Below the pieces are notes generated by a model. The model worked only from the letters and a program-made list of their open reading frames with translations. It was not told where the DNA came from and made no database searches. A program made the position numbers and the translations under genes. Shown here in pieces: positions 37,718 to 46,403 of a stretch of 57,205 nt of DNA. The DNA comes from Deltaproteobacteria bacterium. GTDB lineage: Bacteria; Desulfobacterota; DSM-4660; Desulfatiglandales; HGW-15. The DNA lies in NCBI GenBank assembly GCA_020060215.1, contig JAGVAP010000085.1, positions 1 through 57,205 of the forward strand. Direction: 5' to 3'. Numbering within the stretch: the stretch's first letter is position 1; the number at the start of each line of letters is the position of its first letter.

Positions 37718-39394
37718 ATGGACAAGCGATGGTACAAGGTATGGCCGATGTGGGTTCCCAAGAGCTTCGAAGTCGAAAAACCCGCCTCGGAGTACATCAG
37801 GGAGTGGGCCACGTACACGCCGGACAAGCCGGCGCTCGCCTTTTATGGAAAAGAGATCTCCTACCGGGAGCTCAACAGCCTGATCGACAGGGCTGCCTGG
37901 GGGTTGGTCGAGCTGGGCGTAAAGAAAGGGGACCGTGTCGCGATCCACATGGAGAACTGCCCGCAGTTCGTGATCGGTTATTTCGCGGCCCAGAGGGCGG
38001 GGGGTGTTGTCGTGCCCGTGAACCCCATGTTCAAACAGGCTGAACTGGTGCACGAGCTCAACGATGCAGGGGCCGGGACGCTGATCGGCCTCGACTTCCT
38101 CTTTCCCGAGGTGGAGAAGGCCCTGCCTTCCACGCGGGTCAGGAACGTGATCCTCACCTCATTGAAAGATTACCTGCCCGAAAAACCACTCCTGCCCCTG
38201 CCTTCCGAAGCCGGTGAAGAGAAGCGTTCCTTTCCCGGCACCATGGATCTCGGCGAGCTGATCTCCAAAGGCGAGGATCGTCCCATATGCAGGGTGGACG
38301 ACCTGAAAACGGACCTAGCTCTCCTGCAGTACACGGGAGGAACCACGGGCATACCCAAGGGCGCCATGATCAGCCACCACACCCTGTCCTGTGTGAGCGT
38401 AGGCACGATGCACTGGTACCACCATCGGGAAGACGACGTCCATCTCGGTGTGACCCCGTTCTTCCACACCATGGGCCAGCAGCAGCTGATGTGCACTCCC
38501 CTGGTCTCCGGCGGCAGGGTGATCGTCCTTACCCGGTTCGTCCCGGAGGTGGTTGCCCAGGCGATCACCCTTTATCGCTGCACCTATTGGGTAGGCGCCA
38601 CAACCATGGTGATCGCCCTCCTGAACCTCCCCGACATCCGGAAGTACGACTTCACTTCGTTCCGGTGCCTCTGGAGCGGCGGCGCCCCCATATCGGTCGA
38701 ACTCCAGAAGAAGCTCAAGGGTCTGGCACCCTCCGCGGTGATAGGGGAAGGATACGGGCTCTCCGAAACCATATCTCAGGGGGGCGCCATTACGCCGCTC
38801 CACCGGTACAAGCCGGGCTTCCTGGGCATACCCCAGCTCAACGACATGCGGATCATGGACCTGGAGACCGGTACGCGCGAGATGGGGCCGCTCGAGGAAG
38901 GGGAGATCACGATCAAGGGGCCGGCGGTGATGCTCGGCTACTGGAACAAGCCGGAGGAGACGAGACAGGTCCTGAGGGACGGCTGGCTGCATACCGGGGA
39001 TATCGGCGTCATGGACGAGGAGGGCTTCATCAAGCTCATGGGCAGAAAAAGGGAGCTGATCAAGTGCTCAGGGTACAGCGTGTTCCCGGCCGAGGTGGAA
39101 GATCTGCTTTACAGGCATCCGGCCGTCAAGGAGACGTCGGTGATCGGGGTAAGCGATCCCTACAGGGGGGAGACCCCGAAGGCCTACATCATCCTGAAGC
39201 CGGAGTATGTGGGCAAGATCTCCGAAGAGGAGATCCTGGGCTGGTGCAAGGAGAACATGGCGGCCTACAAGCGGCCGCGGTTCGTCGAGTTCAGGACGGA
39301 ACTTCCAAAGAGCGCGGCAGGTAAGATTCTGAAGAGGGTGCTCGTCGAGGAAGAGGAACGACGGGCGGACCGGCCAAAGAAGCAGGGAGGCTGA
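37718..39394 (+). CDS. Acyl-CoA synthetase (AMP-forming) 2
   Basis: ATP-dependent CoA ligase of 558 aa. Phosphate loop YTGGTTGIPKGA (205-216); GEGYGLSETISQGG; WLHTGDIGVMDEEGFIKLMG with the hinge RKRELIKCSGYSVFPAEVE; catalytic lysine K536 in AAGKILKR. The N-terminal segment (MDKRWYKVWPMWVPKSFEVE) is typical of long-chain-type or cyclohexane-type ligases. The start at ATG 37718 has GAAAGGGG upstream; a GTG at 37703 overlaps the end of the dehydrogenase. It activates the acid imported by the TRAP system encoded after it. Confidence 0.93.
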   Translation: MDKRWYKVWPMWVPKSFEVEKPASEYIREWATYTPDKPALAFYGKEISYRELNSLIDRAAWGLVELGVKKGDRVAIHMENCPQFVIGYFAAQRAGGVVVPVNPMFKQAELVHELNDAGAGTLIGLDFLFPEVEKALPSTRVRNVILTSLKDYLPEKPLLPLPSEAGEEKRSFPGTMDLGELISKGEDRPICRVDDLKTDLALLQYTGGTTGIPKGAMISHHTLSCVSVGTMHWYHHREDDVHLGVTPFFHTMGQQQLMCTPLVSGGRVIVLTRFVPEVVAQAITLYRCTYWVGATTMVIALLNLPDIRKYDFTSFRCLWSGGAPISVELQKKLKGLAPSAVIGEGYGLSETISQGGAITPLHRYKPGFLGIPQLNDMRIMDLETGTREMGPLEEGEITIKGPAVMLGYWNKPEETRQVLRDGWLHTGDIGVMDEEGFIKLMGRKRELIKCSGYSVFPAEVEDLLYRHPAVKETSVIGVSDPYRGETPKAYIILKPEYVGKISEEEILGWCKENMAAYKRPRFVEFRTELPKSAAGKILKRVLVEEEERRADRPKKQGG

Positions 39395-39403
39395 GGGGAA
39401 TGT

Positions 39404-40171
39404 ATGTCCTATGAAAGATTGTTTCATCTCGAGGATAAGGTAGCGCTCGTCGTCGGGGCGGCAGGAGGGCTGGCCGGCGAGACCTGTCTGGGGCTTGCCG
39501 CATTTGGGGCCACCCTGGCGCTGGCCGACAGGAGCGAAGAAGGCCTGGCTCAAGTCATCGCCGCGCTGAATTCAAGGGGGATCCCATCGTGGGCGCAACA
39601 GGTGGATGTGTCGGACGAATCCTCCGTCTCGGGACTGCTGGATGGTCTGCACAGGAAATTCGGCCGACTCGACGTCATGATCAACTTCGCGGGCCTCGCC
39701 GCTCCTTTGCAGGTGGAAGAGATCGATTCCCGGGAGTTTCAAAAGATCATCGGCGTAAACCTCCTGGGTTCTTTTCTTCTGGCGAGACACAGCCTTCGCT
39801 ACATGGTCCCACAGGGCTCGGGAAAAATCATTCTGCTCGGCTCTGTACAAGGTCAGATAGGGAGGCCCTTTTCGTCCCACTATTCTGCAAGCAAGGGGGG
39901 AGTGCAGTCCATGGTCAGAACACTGGCGGTCGAAATGGCCAAGAAGAACATCCAGATCAATTCCGTCGCGCCGGTCTTCACCCTGACCCCGATGAGCGCT
40001 CCTGTCGTCGAAGATCCCCAGGCCAGGGAGCGGATCATGGCCACCATACCGATGGGCCGGCTTGGACTCCCTTCAGACCTTGTGGGGGCGATGATCTTTC
40101 TTTCGAGCAGCGCTTCGGACTTCATGACCGGTCAAACCCTCTTTGTGGATGGGGGATGCACGATCAGTTGA
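39404..40171 (+). CDS. Short-chain dehydrogenase/reductase 1
   Basis: NAD(P)-dependent SDR of 255 aa. The glycine-rich nucleotide motif is the variant VGAAGGLAG (TGxxxGIG in classical members); VMINFAG is a variant of NNAG; catalytic Ser and YSASK (Tyr-x-x-x-Lys) are intact; the C-terminus GQTLFVDGGCTIS is typical. Probably acts on a beta-hydroxyacyl or ring-alcohol intermediate. The start is 10 nt after the ligase stop with AGGGGAATGT before it. The altered glycine motif is unusual and may affect cofactor choice. Confidence 0.88.
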   Translation: MSYERLFHLEDKVALVVGAAGGLAGETCLGLAAFGATLALADRSEEGLAQVIAALNSRGIPSWAQQVDVSDESSVSGLLDGLHRKFGRLDVMINFAGLAAPLQVEEIDSREFQKIIGVNLLGSFLLARHSLRYMVPQGSGKIILLGSVQGQIGRPFSSHYSASKGGVQSMVRTLAVEMAKKNIQINSVAPVFTLTPMSAPVVEDPQARERIMATIPMGRLGLPSDLVGAMIFLSSSASDFMTGQTLFVDGGCTIS

Positions 40172-40192
40172 ACCACAGAGGCAAGGCACACA

Positions 40193-40227
40193 GGCGGTGA
40201 GCCGCCGTTCCCGACGGCTGGCCGTCG
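40193..40227 (+). promoter_or_regulatory. Tandem hairpins upstream of the second TRAP operon
   Basis: GGCGG / CCGCC (40193-40206) followed by CGACGG-CTGG-CCGTCG (40212-40227), 62 nt before dctP. There is no T-run. They may attenuate or stabilise RNA at the junction between the SDR and transporter genes; function unproven. Confidence 0.4.
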
Positions 40228-40288
40228 AAATGGTGGTTGTAGGGGGCGATCCTCTTTGCGTTGAACCAGAAGAATGGAGGGGTATGCG

Positions 40289-41317
40289 ATGAAAAAGGGA
40301 AAGGTTTTCTTGGCCACAGCGCTCGCGGTTTTCCTGCTGGCAGGCACGTGCGGCATCGGTGTCGCGGCCGAGCAGAAGTTCAAACTGAGACTGCAAACAC
40401 ACCTCATTCCGGATGACACGAAAAGGGTTCTCACCCATTTCGCGGATGCGGTCAAGGCCATGTCCAAGGGAAGCGTCGAGATTTCGCTCTTCGGGGTGGG
40501 AGCGATCGTGCCGATCAAGGAAGCGCTGCAGGCCGTCGGCAACGGGACGCTCGACATGGCCATGTACCCGGAGGGGTTCTGGTACAGGACCATACCGGTC
40601 AGCGAAGTCGGAATGGGCATCCCGTTTGTCTTTCGGGACCTTGAGGAAGCCAAGTATTTCATGCTCCGAAAGGGGTACCTGGAACTGCTCAGGGAGGGCT
40701 ATGCCAAGCACAACGTCCACGTCGTTCCTTACGAGCCGTTTTCGATCGGGCTCATGACGAAACAGCCGGTCAACAAGGCGGAGGACCTGAAAGGGATGAA
40801 GCTGAGGGCCTACGGGACGATGGCCGACTGGCTCGGAAAGCTGGGCGCGTCGACGGTGGTCATCCCGGGAGGGGAGCTGTACACGGCCCTTGCGACCGGA
40901 GTGGTTTCCGGCGCGCATTGGGGAGACGCAGGCCCCATGTACATCATGAAGTTTCACGAGGTCTTGAAGAACTACATGAAACCGGAGCCCGCCATCGGAA
41001 GTTGGAACAACCTTCTTGTAAACACATCCGTGTGGAAGAAGCTCTCCCCCGAGCAGAAGGCGATCATCGAAACGGCCGCCCTCGGGTGCGGAACGACATG
41101 GTCCTTTAACGATACCAGGATCATGGGTGTGAAGGCGCTCAACGAGATGGTGAACAAGTGGCAGGTGAAGGTCAATACGCCTCCTGAAGAGGAACTGAAG
41201 AAGATGCGGCAGGCTTCACTGGCCCTGCAGGAGGAGATGGGCAAGAAGGACGATTTGAGCGCAAAGGCCGTGTCCATGCTCCGTGGGTATATGAAAGAGA
41301 TGGGATACGAGAACTAA
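40289..41317 (+). CDS. dctP: TRAP transporter solute-binding protein 2 (TakP-like DctP)
   Basis: Periplasmic substrate receptor of 342 aa. Signal peptide MKKGKVFLATALAVFLLAGT, then CGIGVAAEQKF (predicted cleavage after VAA). The mature part includes LKGMKLRAYGTMADWLGKLG (ligand Arg region) and SGAHWGDAGPMYIMKF, resembling the TakP/keto-acid or monocarboxylate branch. The start at ATG 40289 follows GGAGGGGTATGCG. First gene of the dctP-dctQ-dctM set within the catabolic cluster; imports the acid that ligase 2 activates. Confidence 0.9.
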   Translation: MKKGKVFLATALAVFLLAGTCGIGVAAEQKFKLRLQTHLIPDDTKRVLTHFADAVKAMSKGSVEISLFGVGAIVPIKEALQAVGNGTLDMAMYPEGFWYRTIPVSEVGMGIPFVFRDLEEAKYFMLRKGYLELLREGYAKHNVHVVPYEPFSIGLMTKQPVNKAEDLKGMKLRAYGTMADWLGKLGASTVVIPGGELYTALATGVVSGAHWGDAGPMYIMKFHEVLKNYMKPEPAIGSWNNLLVNTSVWKKLSPEQKAIIETAALGCGTTWSFNDTRIMGVKALNEMVNKWQVKVNTPPEEELKKMRQASLALQEEMGKKDDLSAKAVSMLRGYMKEMGYEN

Positions 41318-41331
41318 GAAGAGGACGTCGG

Positions 41332-41846
41332 ATGGAAAAGCTCAACAGGGCGTTGGCGGTTGTAGATTCCATCAACGAATGGGTGGGGAAGGTCTCCAGT
41401 TTCCTGATTCTCGTTCTGGCGCTGATCGTAGGGTATGAGATCTTCATGCGGTATGTGATGAACAGCCCTACCGTCTGGGTAAATGAGATGTCCACGATGA
41501 TCTTCGGCACGTTCATCATCCTGGGCGGGGCGTTTACCGCAAGGTACAACGGCCATATCGGGATGGATGTCGTCTACGGTCTTCTTTCGGCCAGAAAGAG
41601 GGCTGCTCTGGACCTGATCTCCTTTTTCGTCCTTTTCATTCCTTTGCTCGGCGTCCTGATGTGGAAGGGGGGGCATCCGCGTATTACTCGCTCGTGACCC
41701 TTGAGCATGACTCCACCCAGTGGGGGCCTCCCCTCTATCCCCTGAGGATCATGTTGCCGCTCGGAGCCTTCCTCTTTTTCCTCCAGGCTTCGGCCAAAAC
41801 GGTAAGGGATCTCTTGGTTCTGTTCGGAGCCATCAAGGAGGATTGA
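41332..41846 (+). pseudogene. dctQ: TRAP small permease DctQ with frameshift in a G7 run
   Basis: DctQ-type permease broken by a single-base change. The first frame gives about 110 residues (MEKLNRALAVVDSINEWVGK..., with three hydrophobic segments) to a run of seven G at 41667-41673, after which it ends at a TGA at 41695. The rest of the protein (GASAYYSLVTLEHDSTQWGP, PLYPLRIMLPLGAFLFFLQA, SAKTVRDLLVLFG) continues in another frame to 41846. Eight or five Gs would restore a normal 171-aa DctQ. It could be a sequencing error in the homopolymer, slippage-based phase variation, or inactivation. The start follows GAAGAGGACG. Confidence 0.85.
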
Positions 41847-41849
41847 CGG

Positions 41850-43169
41850 ATGGATGTCGGCCTCATCACGGTCATGCTCTTTGCAGGGCTGCTGATACTC
41901 CTGGTGACCGGCGCACCCATCGCCATGGTCATGGGCGGGTCGGCTGTGCTCTTCACGCTCTTTCTGTGGGGGCCGCAAGCGCTCATGCAAATCGCCTCCA
42001 ACACCTTCGGTGTGATGCAGAACTTCATCCTGGTGGCCATCCCGCTTTTCATCTTCATGGGGATGGTCCTTGAACAGTCGGGGATTTCGAAATCCCTGTA
42101 CGAGGTCATGTACAGGTGGTTCGGGGGTCTGCGGGGCGGCCTGGCCGTGGGGACAGTGATCATTTGCATGATTTTTGCTGCCATGTGCGGCGTCAGCGGG
42201 GCCGCAACCGTCAGCATGGGGGTGATCGCGCTTCCGTCCATGCTGGAGCGGAGCTACAGAAAGGATATCGCGATCGGCTGTATCAGCGCCGGAGGAGCCC
42301 TGGGCATCCTCATCCCGCCGAGCGTACCGCTCATTCTCTACGGCCTCTTCTCCGGCGAATCGATCGGGGCGCTCTTCGCGGCCGGCGTGCTCCCGGGAAT
42401 CCTGCTTGGGGCGATGTTCATCGCCTATATCCTGATCGGCTGCTATCTGAAGAAGGATCTTGGTCCCGCCATTCCGAGAGAGCAGCGGGCCACATGGGGT
42501 GAGAAGTTCCGGTCCCTGGTCGCAGTCTTACCCGCCCTATTGCTCATTGTGATTGTCCTCGGGTCTATCTTCGGCGGCGTGGCAACGCCTACCGAGGCAG
42601 CGGCCCTTGGTGCGCTCGGTTCCCTGGTGTGCGCAAGTCTTACCCGGACGCTCAGCTGGAGAGTCGTATCAGGTTCGTGCTACGGGACCATGAAACTGGG
42701 AAGCATGGTGGTTTGGATCATCATCGGAGGGACGGCCTTCACGTCGCTCTACACGGCGGTCGGCGCCATCGAATTCATCAAGGAAGTCGTGGCCACCCTT
42801 CCTGTAGGTCCATACATCATCCTTTTCGGCATGCAGCTGGTGCTGTTTGTCCTGGGCATGCTGCTGGACCCCGGCGGCATCATCATGATCTGCACCCCTG
42901 TCTTCGTCCCGGTCATCAAGGCCCTCGGGTTCGATCCCATATGGTTCGGGCTTCTTTTCATCGTGAACATGGAGATGGCTTATCTGACTCCTCCATTCGG
43001 CTTCAACCTCTTCTATATGAAAGCGATCGTCCCCCAAGGTATCGGCATGGGGGACATCATTCGCTCGATCCTTCCATTTGTGGGGATCCAGGGCCTGTGC
43101 CTGCTCATATGCATCCTGTTCCCGGAGCTCGTCCTCTGGCTTCCCCAAATCGTGCTGAGCGGGGGATAG
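41850..43169 (+). CDS. dctM: TRAP transporter large permease 2 (DctM)
   Basis: Main membrane subunit, 439 aa, about 12 hydrophobic helices. Conserved blocks: IPLFIFMGMVLEQSGISKSL, AAMCGVSGAATVSMGVIALP, ILIPPSVPLILYGLFSGESI, GGVATPTEAAALGALGSL, and MEMAYLTPPFGFNLFYMK near the C-terminus. GGAGGATTGACGG precedes the ATG, 3 nt after the DctQ stop. Intact, even though its partner dctQ is frameshifted. Confidence 0.93.
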   Translation: MDVGLITVMLFAGLLILLVTGAPIAMVMGGSAVLFTLFLWGPQALMQIASNTFGVMQNFILVAIPLFIFMGMVLEQSGISKSLYEVMYRWFGGLRGGLAVGTVIICMIFAAMCGVSGAATVSMGVIALPSMLERSYRKDIAIGCISAGGALGILIPPSVPLILYGLFSGESIGALFAAGVLPGILLGAMFIAYILIGCYLKKDLGPAIPREQRATWGEKFRSLVAVLPALLLIVIVLGSIFGGVATPTEAAALGALGSLVCASLTRTLSWRVVSGSCYGTMKLGSMVVWIIIGGTAFTSLYTAVGAIEFIKEVVATLPVGPYIILFGMQLVLFVLGMLLDPGGIIMICTPVFVPVIKALGFDPIWFGLLFIVNMEMAYLTPPFGFNLFYMKAIVPQGIGMGDIIRSILPFVGIQGLCLLICILFPELVLWLPQIVLSGG

Positions 43170-43230
43170 CGACGCATGGACCAAACGCATTAGAAAGCAA
43201 CTGCGGTTCTATCCTTGGGGGAGAACTCCG

Positions 43231-43995
43231 ATGAAACTCGAAGGCAAGGTCGCCATTGTGACCGGGGCAAGCAGAGGGATCGGGAAAGCGATCGCGCTCG
43301 GATACGCCAGAGAAGGTGCAACCGTGGTCGTCGCCGCCCGGACCGAAGTCGAAAAGGACAAGGACCTCCCGGGGACCATCAGCCGGACTGCACTCGAGAT
43401 CGAGCAGCTGGGCGGAAGGGCCCTCCCTGTCCGCTGCGACGTGACGGACGAGGGGAGCGTTGCGGCCATGGTTGAAAAGTGCCTGAGATCGTTCGACAGG
43501 ATCGACATCCTCGTAAACAACGCGGGGGTGGCCTTTCATTACCCCATCGTGGAAACCCCGCTGAAGCGGTGGGAACTGGTCATCAAGGTAAACCTGACCG
43601 GCGCTTTTCTCTGCGCGAAGGCGGTACTTCCGTTCATGATGCGACAAAGGGGAGGAAGCATCCTGAATCTCTCATCTCTGGCGGCGGACGAGAGGGACAA
43701 CGGGACCGTCCCGACGGGAGTTGCCTATGCCGTGGCGAAGGCGGGCCTTGACCGGTTCACCTGGGGGCTGGCGGCTGAGGCCGGGAGGTACAACATCGCG
43801 GTGAACTGTCTGAAGCCCAAGCGTGTCGTGGACACGGAAGGGATGAGGTTCTGGGCCAAGGAAGGAGATCGGCGGGGATGGGTGCCTCCGGACAAGATGG
43901 TGAAGTGTGCCGTCTTCCTGGCTGCACAGGATGGCTCCGGCGTGAGCGGAACCGTTGCGACGGACGAGGAGATCAGCCTCTGGCATGATCTCTGA
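43231..43995 (+). CDS. Short-chain dehydrogenase/reductase 2
   Basis: Classical SDR of 254 aa: VTGASRGIGKAI, ILVNNAGVAFHYP, SSLAAD (catalytic Ser) and YAVAKAGLDRF (Tyr/Lys). The extra loop EVEKDKDLPGTISRTALEIE after the second strand is seen in multifunctional-enzyme-type SDRs. In SDR1 the nucleotide motif is altered, whereas here it is canonical. Likely a 3-hydroxyacyl-CoA or cyclic alcohol dehydrogenase of the pathway. GGGGGAGAACTCCG precedes the start. Confidence 0.9.
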   Translation: MKLEGKVAIVTGASRGIGKAIALGYAREGATVVVAARTEVEKDKDLPGTISRTALEIEQLGGRALPVRCDVTDEGSVAAMVEKCLRSFDRIDILVNNAGVAFHYPIVETPLKRWELVIKVNLTGAFLCAKAVLPFMMRQRGGSILNLSSLAADERDNGTVPTGVAYAVAKAGLDRFTWGLAAEAGRYNIAVNCLKPKRVVDTEGMRFWAKEGDRRGWVPPDKMVKCAVFLAAQDGSGVSGTVATDEEISLWHDL

Positions 43996-44015
43996 GGGAG
44001 CTGGCATGGCCCAAT

Positions 44016-44031
44016 GGCCGTCGGCCTTTTT
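44016..44031 (+). terminator. Weak terminator-like hairpin after SDR2
   Basis: GGCC-GTC-GGCC followed by TTTTT, 20 nt after the SDR2 stop. The 4-bp stem with a 3-nt loop is short and may only attenuate transcription into the molybdoenzyme gene. Confidence 0.35.
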
Positions 44032-44128
44032 GACGGAACCCCCCCCCTTTGGCCTTCGTCCCGTTTGAAGAGGTTCCCGGGCGGCTGAAAGGGTTTTCGT
44101 GTAACCACAATGGTCGAGGGAGCGTCCC

Positions 44129-46363
44129 ATGGCTGCGACAACGACGATCAAGAAAGCTGCTTGTTTCTTCTGTCACAACAACTGCGGTGTCCTTGTGCAT
44201 GTTCAGGACGGAAAGGTCGTAAAGGTCACGGGAAACCCCAAGCATCCTGCGAGCCACGGCTTCATCTGCGAGAGGTCTGTCCATGCGCCCCGGTGGCTCT
44301 ACCATCCCGATCAGCTGCAACATGCGCTCAAGCGCACAGGGGCGCGAGGGGAGGGGAAGTGGAAAAAGATACCTTGGGAGCAGGCCCTCGATGAGATCGC
44401 CTGGAAACTCTCTTCTTTGAGGGATCAATACGGGCCGGAGAGCCTGATCGCTGCGGAGGGGACTTACAGGAGCGACCATTTCTGGGCCCGATCACGGTTC
44501 TTGAACCTCTTCGGCAACCCGCAGAACCTCATTTGCCCCGGCATGATCTGTTTCTGCAATGACTACGCGATCGAGATGGCCATGCTCGGATCACAGCTCC
44601 TCGATGACATCGGGAAGACCGGATGCGTCGTCTTCTGGGGGGCCAACCCAAAGGAGGCGCGCCTCACCCGGTGGCGGATCTTGAAGAGGAGGCTCGAAAA
44701 CAGAGAGACCAGGGGGGACATCAAGGTGATCGCCATCGATCCTCTGATCAGCGATACGGGGATGGTGGCCGATATGTGCCTCCAGTTGAGACCTGGAACG
44801 GACGGCGCTCTGGCGCTCGGGTGGATCAACATCATCATCCAGGAGGGCCTCTACGACAAGGAGTTCGTGGAGAAGTGGACCTACGGGTTCAAGGAGCTCT
44901 CCGAGAGGGTCAGGGAATACACCCCTCAAAGGGTCGCGGAAATCACGTCCCTTTCTCCTGATGAGATCGTGCAGTCGGCAAGGCTCTATGCCACAAGCCG
45001 ACCGGCATGCATCGATCGGGGTGTATCCGCAGACCAGCTGGGCCTGAATTCGGCGAGGGTGGAGCAGGCGAGGGTCATTCTGGGCGCCATCACGGGGAAC
45101 ATCGATGTCCCGGGCGGCGATTTCATGAGCGGGTTCCCCCTTGAGATCGACGGCAGGAGGCTCAGGAGCGACTCGGAGTTCGAGCTGGCCGACCGGTGTC
45201 CGCCTGAGCAGAGATCGAAGCAGATCGGCTCCGATCGGTTCAAGGTGATGTCATGGGCTTCCTGGGAGATCGTGGCGCCGCTCTATCAGAAGCAGCGGGG
45301 CGTGCCGTGCCCCAATCTCCACTACCTGATCATCCCGACACCCCTGGCCATGCGGCAGATCATCCGTGGGGAACCCTATCCCGTCAAGGCGATGATTACC
45401 GCTGCCAGCAATCCCCTGATCTGGGCGGCAAACACTCCGCTCGTGCGGGAAGCCCTTTGCCATGCGAATCTCGAGCTCCATGTGGTCCTTGAGTACTGGA
45501 TGACCCCCACCGCCCAGCTTGCGGACTACGTGCTGCCGGCGGCCAGCTGGCTCGAAAGACCCCTTTGTTCCACGGTGGAGGATTGGACCACGCTCGCTTT
45601 TGCCGGAGAAAGGGCGATTCCACCCATGGGGGATCGTCACGAGGATTATCAGTTCTGGAGGGCGCTGGGAATCAGATTGGGCCAGGAGGAACACTGGCCG
45701 TGGAAAGACCTGGAAGAGGTCGTTCGACATCGCATCCAGCCGTTGGGGATCAGCTACGAGGAATTCGTGGAAAGAGGTCTGTTGCTGCCCTCCAAGCATG
45801 AGTTCAGAAAGTACGAGAGGTTCGGGTTTGCCACCCCTACCGGGAAAGTCGAGCTCTATTCCACCGTCTTTGAGAGACTGGGATACGATCCTCTCCCCTT
45901 TTTTGAAGAACCGCCCGAGAGCCCCATCAGGACTCCGGAGCTCCTGGCCGAATACCCCCTCATCCTCAACACGGGCGGAAGGTTCATGCCCCAGTTCCAC
46001 TCGGAACACAGGCAGCTGGGAGTAGGGCTGCGCGAAATGCATCCCGACCCCCTGGTCACGATTCACCCCGAGACGGCGGGCCGTTTGGGCATCCGGGAAG
46101 GGGACTGGGTGCTCATCGAAACGTCCAGAGGTCGGATCAGACAGAGGGCCAAGCTGACGGACCGCATTCTGCCCAATGTGGTCAATGCGGAAGCAAGCTG
46201 GTGGTTCCCGGAACGACCGGGAGAAGCGCCGTCGATCTTCGGGGCCTATGAATCGAACGTAAACATGCTGACCATCGAGGAGCCTGAGACCCTGGATCCC
46301 CTCACGGGGGGGTGGTGTAACCGGGCGATGCTGTGCAAGGTGGTCAAGGCGGAAAACCATTGA
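44129..46363 (+). CDS. Molybdopterin-dependent oxidoreductase, DMSO-reductase superfamily
   Basis: Catalytic subunit with bis-molybdopterin guanine dinucleotide and one [4Fe-4S] cluster. 744 aa. N-terminal cluster ligands ACFFCHNNCG...GFICERS; NPQNLICPGMICFCND holds the probable metal-ligand cysteine; CVVFWGANPKEARLTRW and VIAIDPLISDTGMVADMCLQ, then LRPGTDGALALGW are cofactor-binding; the C-terminal domain (LILNTGGRFMPQFHSEHRQL, ...HPETAGRLGIREGDWVLIET) binds the second pterin. No twin-arginine signal and no partner subunit genes, so probably a cytoplasmic single-subunit enzyme like acetylene hydratase or a hydroxylase. Substrate unknown. GAGGGAGCG precedes the ATG. Confidence 0.9.
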   Translation: MAATTTIKKAACFFCHNNCGVLVHVQDGKVVKVTGNPKHPASHGFICERSVHAPRWLYHPDQLQHALKRTGARGEGKWKKIPWEQALDEIAWKLSSLRDQYGPESLIAAEGTYRSDHFWARSRFLNLFGNPQNLICPGMICFCNDYAIEMAMLGSQLLDDIGKTGCVVFWGANPKEARLTRWRILKRRLENRETRGDIKVIAIDPLISDTGMVADMCLQLRPGTDGALALGWINIIIQEGLYDKEFVEKWTYGFKELSERVREYTPQRVAEITSLSPDEIVQSARLYATSRPACIDRGVSADQLGLNSARVEQARVILGAITGNIDVPGGDFMSGFPLEIDGRRLRSDSEFELADRCPPEQRSKQIGSDRFKVMSWASWEIVAPLYQKQRGVPCPNLHYLIIPTPLAMRQIIRGEPYPVKAMITAASNPLIWAANTPLVREALCHANLELHVVLEYWMTPTAQLADYVLPAASWLERPLCSTVEDWTTLAFAGERAIPPMGDRHEDYQFWRALGIRLGQEEHWPWKDLEEVVRHRIQPLGISYEEFVERGLLLPSKHEFRKYERFGFATPTGKVELYSTVFERLGYDPLPFFEEPPESPIRTPELLAEYPLILNTGGRFMPQFHSEHRQLGVGLREMHPDPLVTIHPETAGRLGIREGDWVLIETSRGRIRQRAKLTDRILPNVVNAEASWWFPERPGEAPSIFGAYESNVNMLTIEEPETLDPLTGGWCNRAMLCKVVKAENH

Positions 46364-46403
46364 TCTCATCACGCGATTTTCAAGCGAACGGAGGAATCAC
46401 GAT

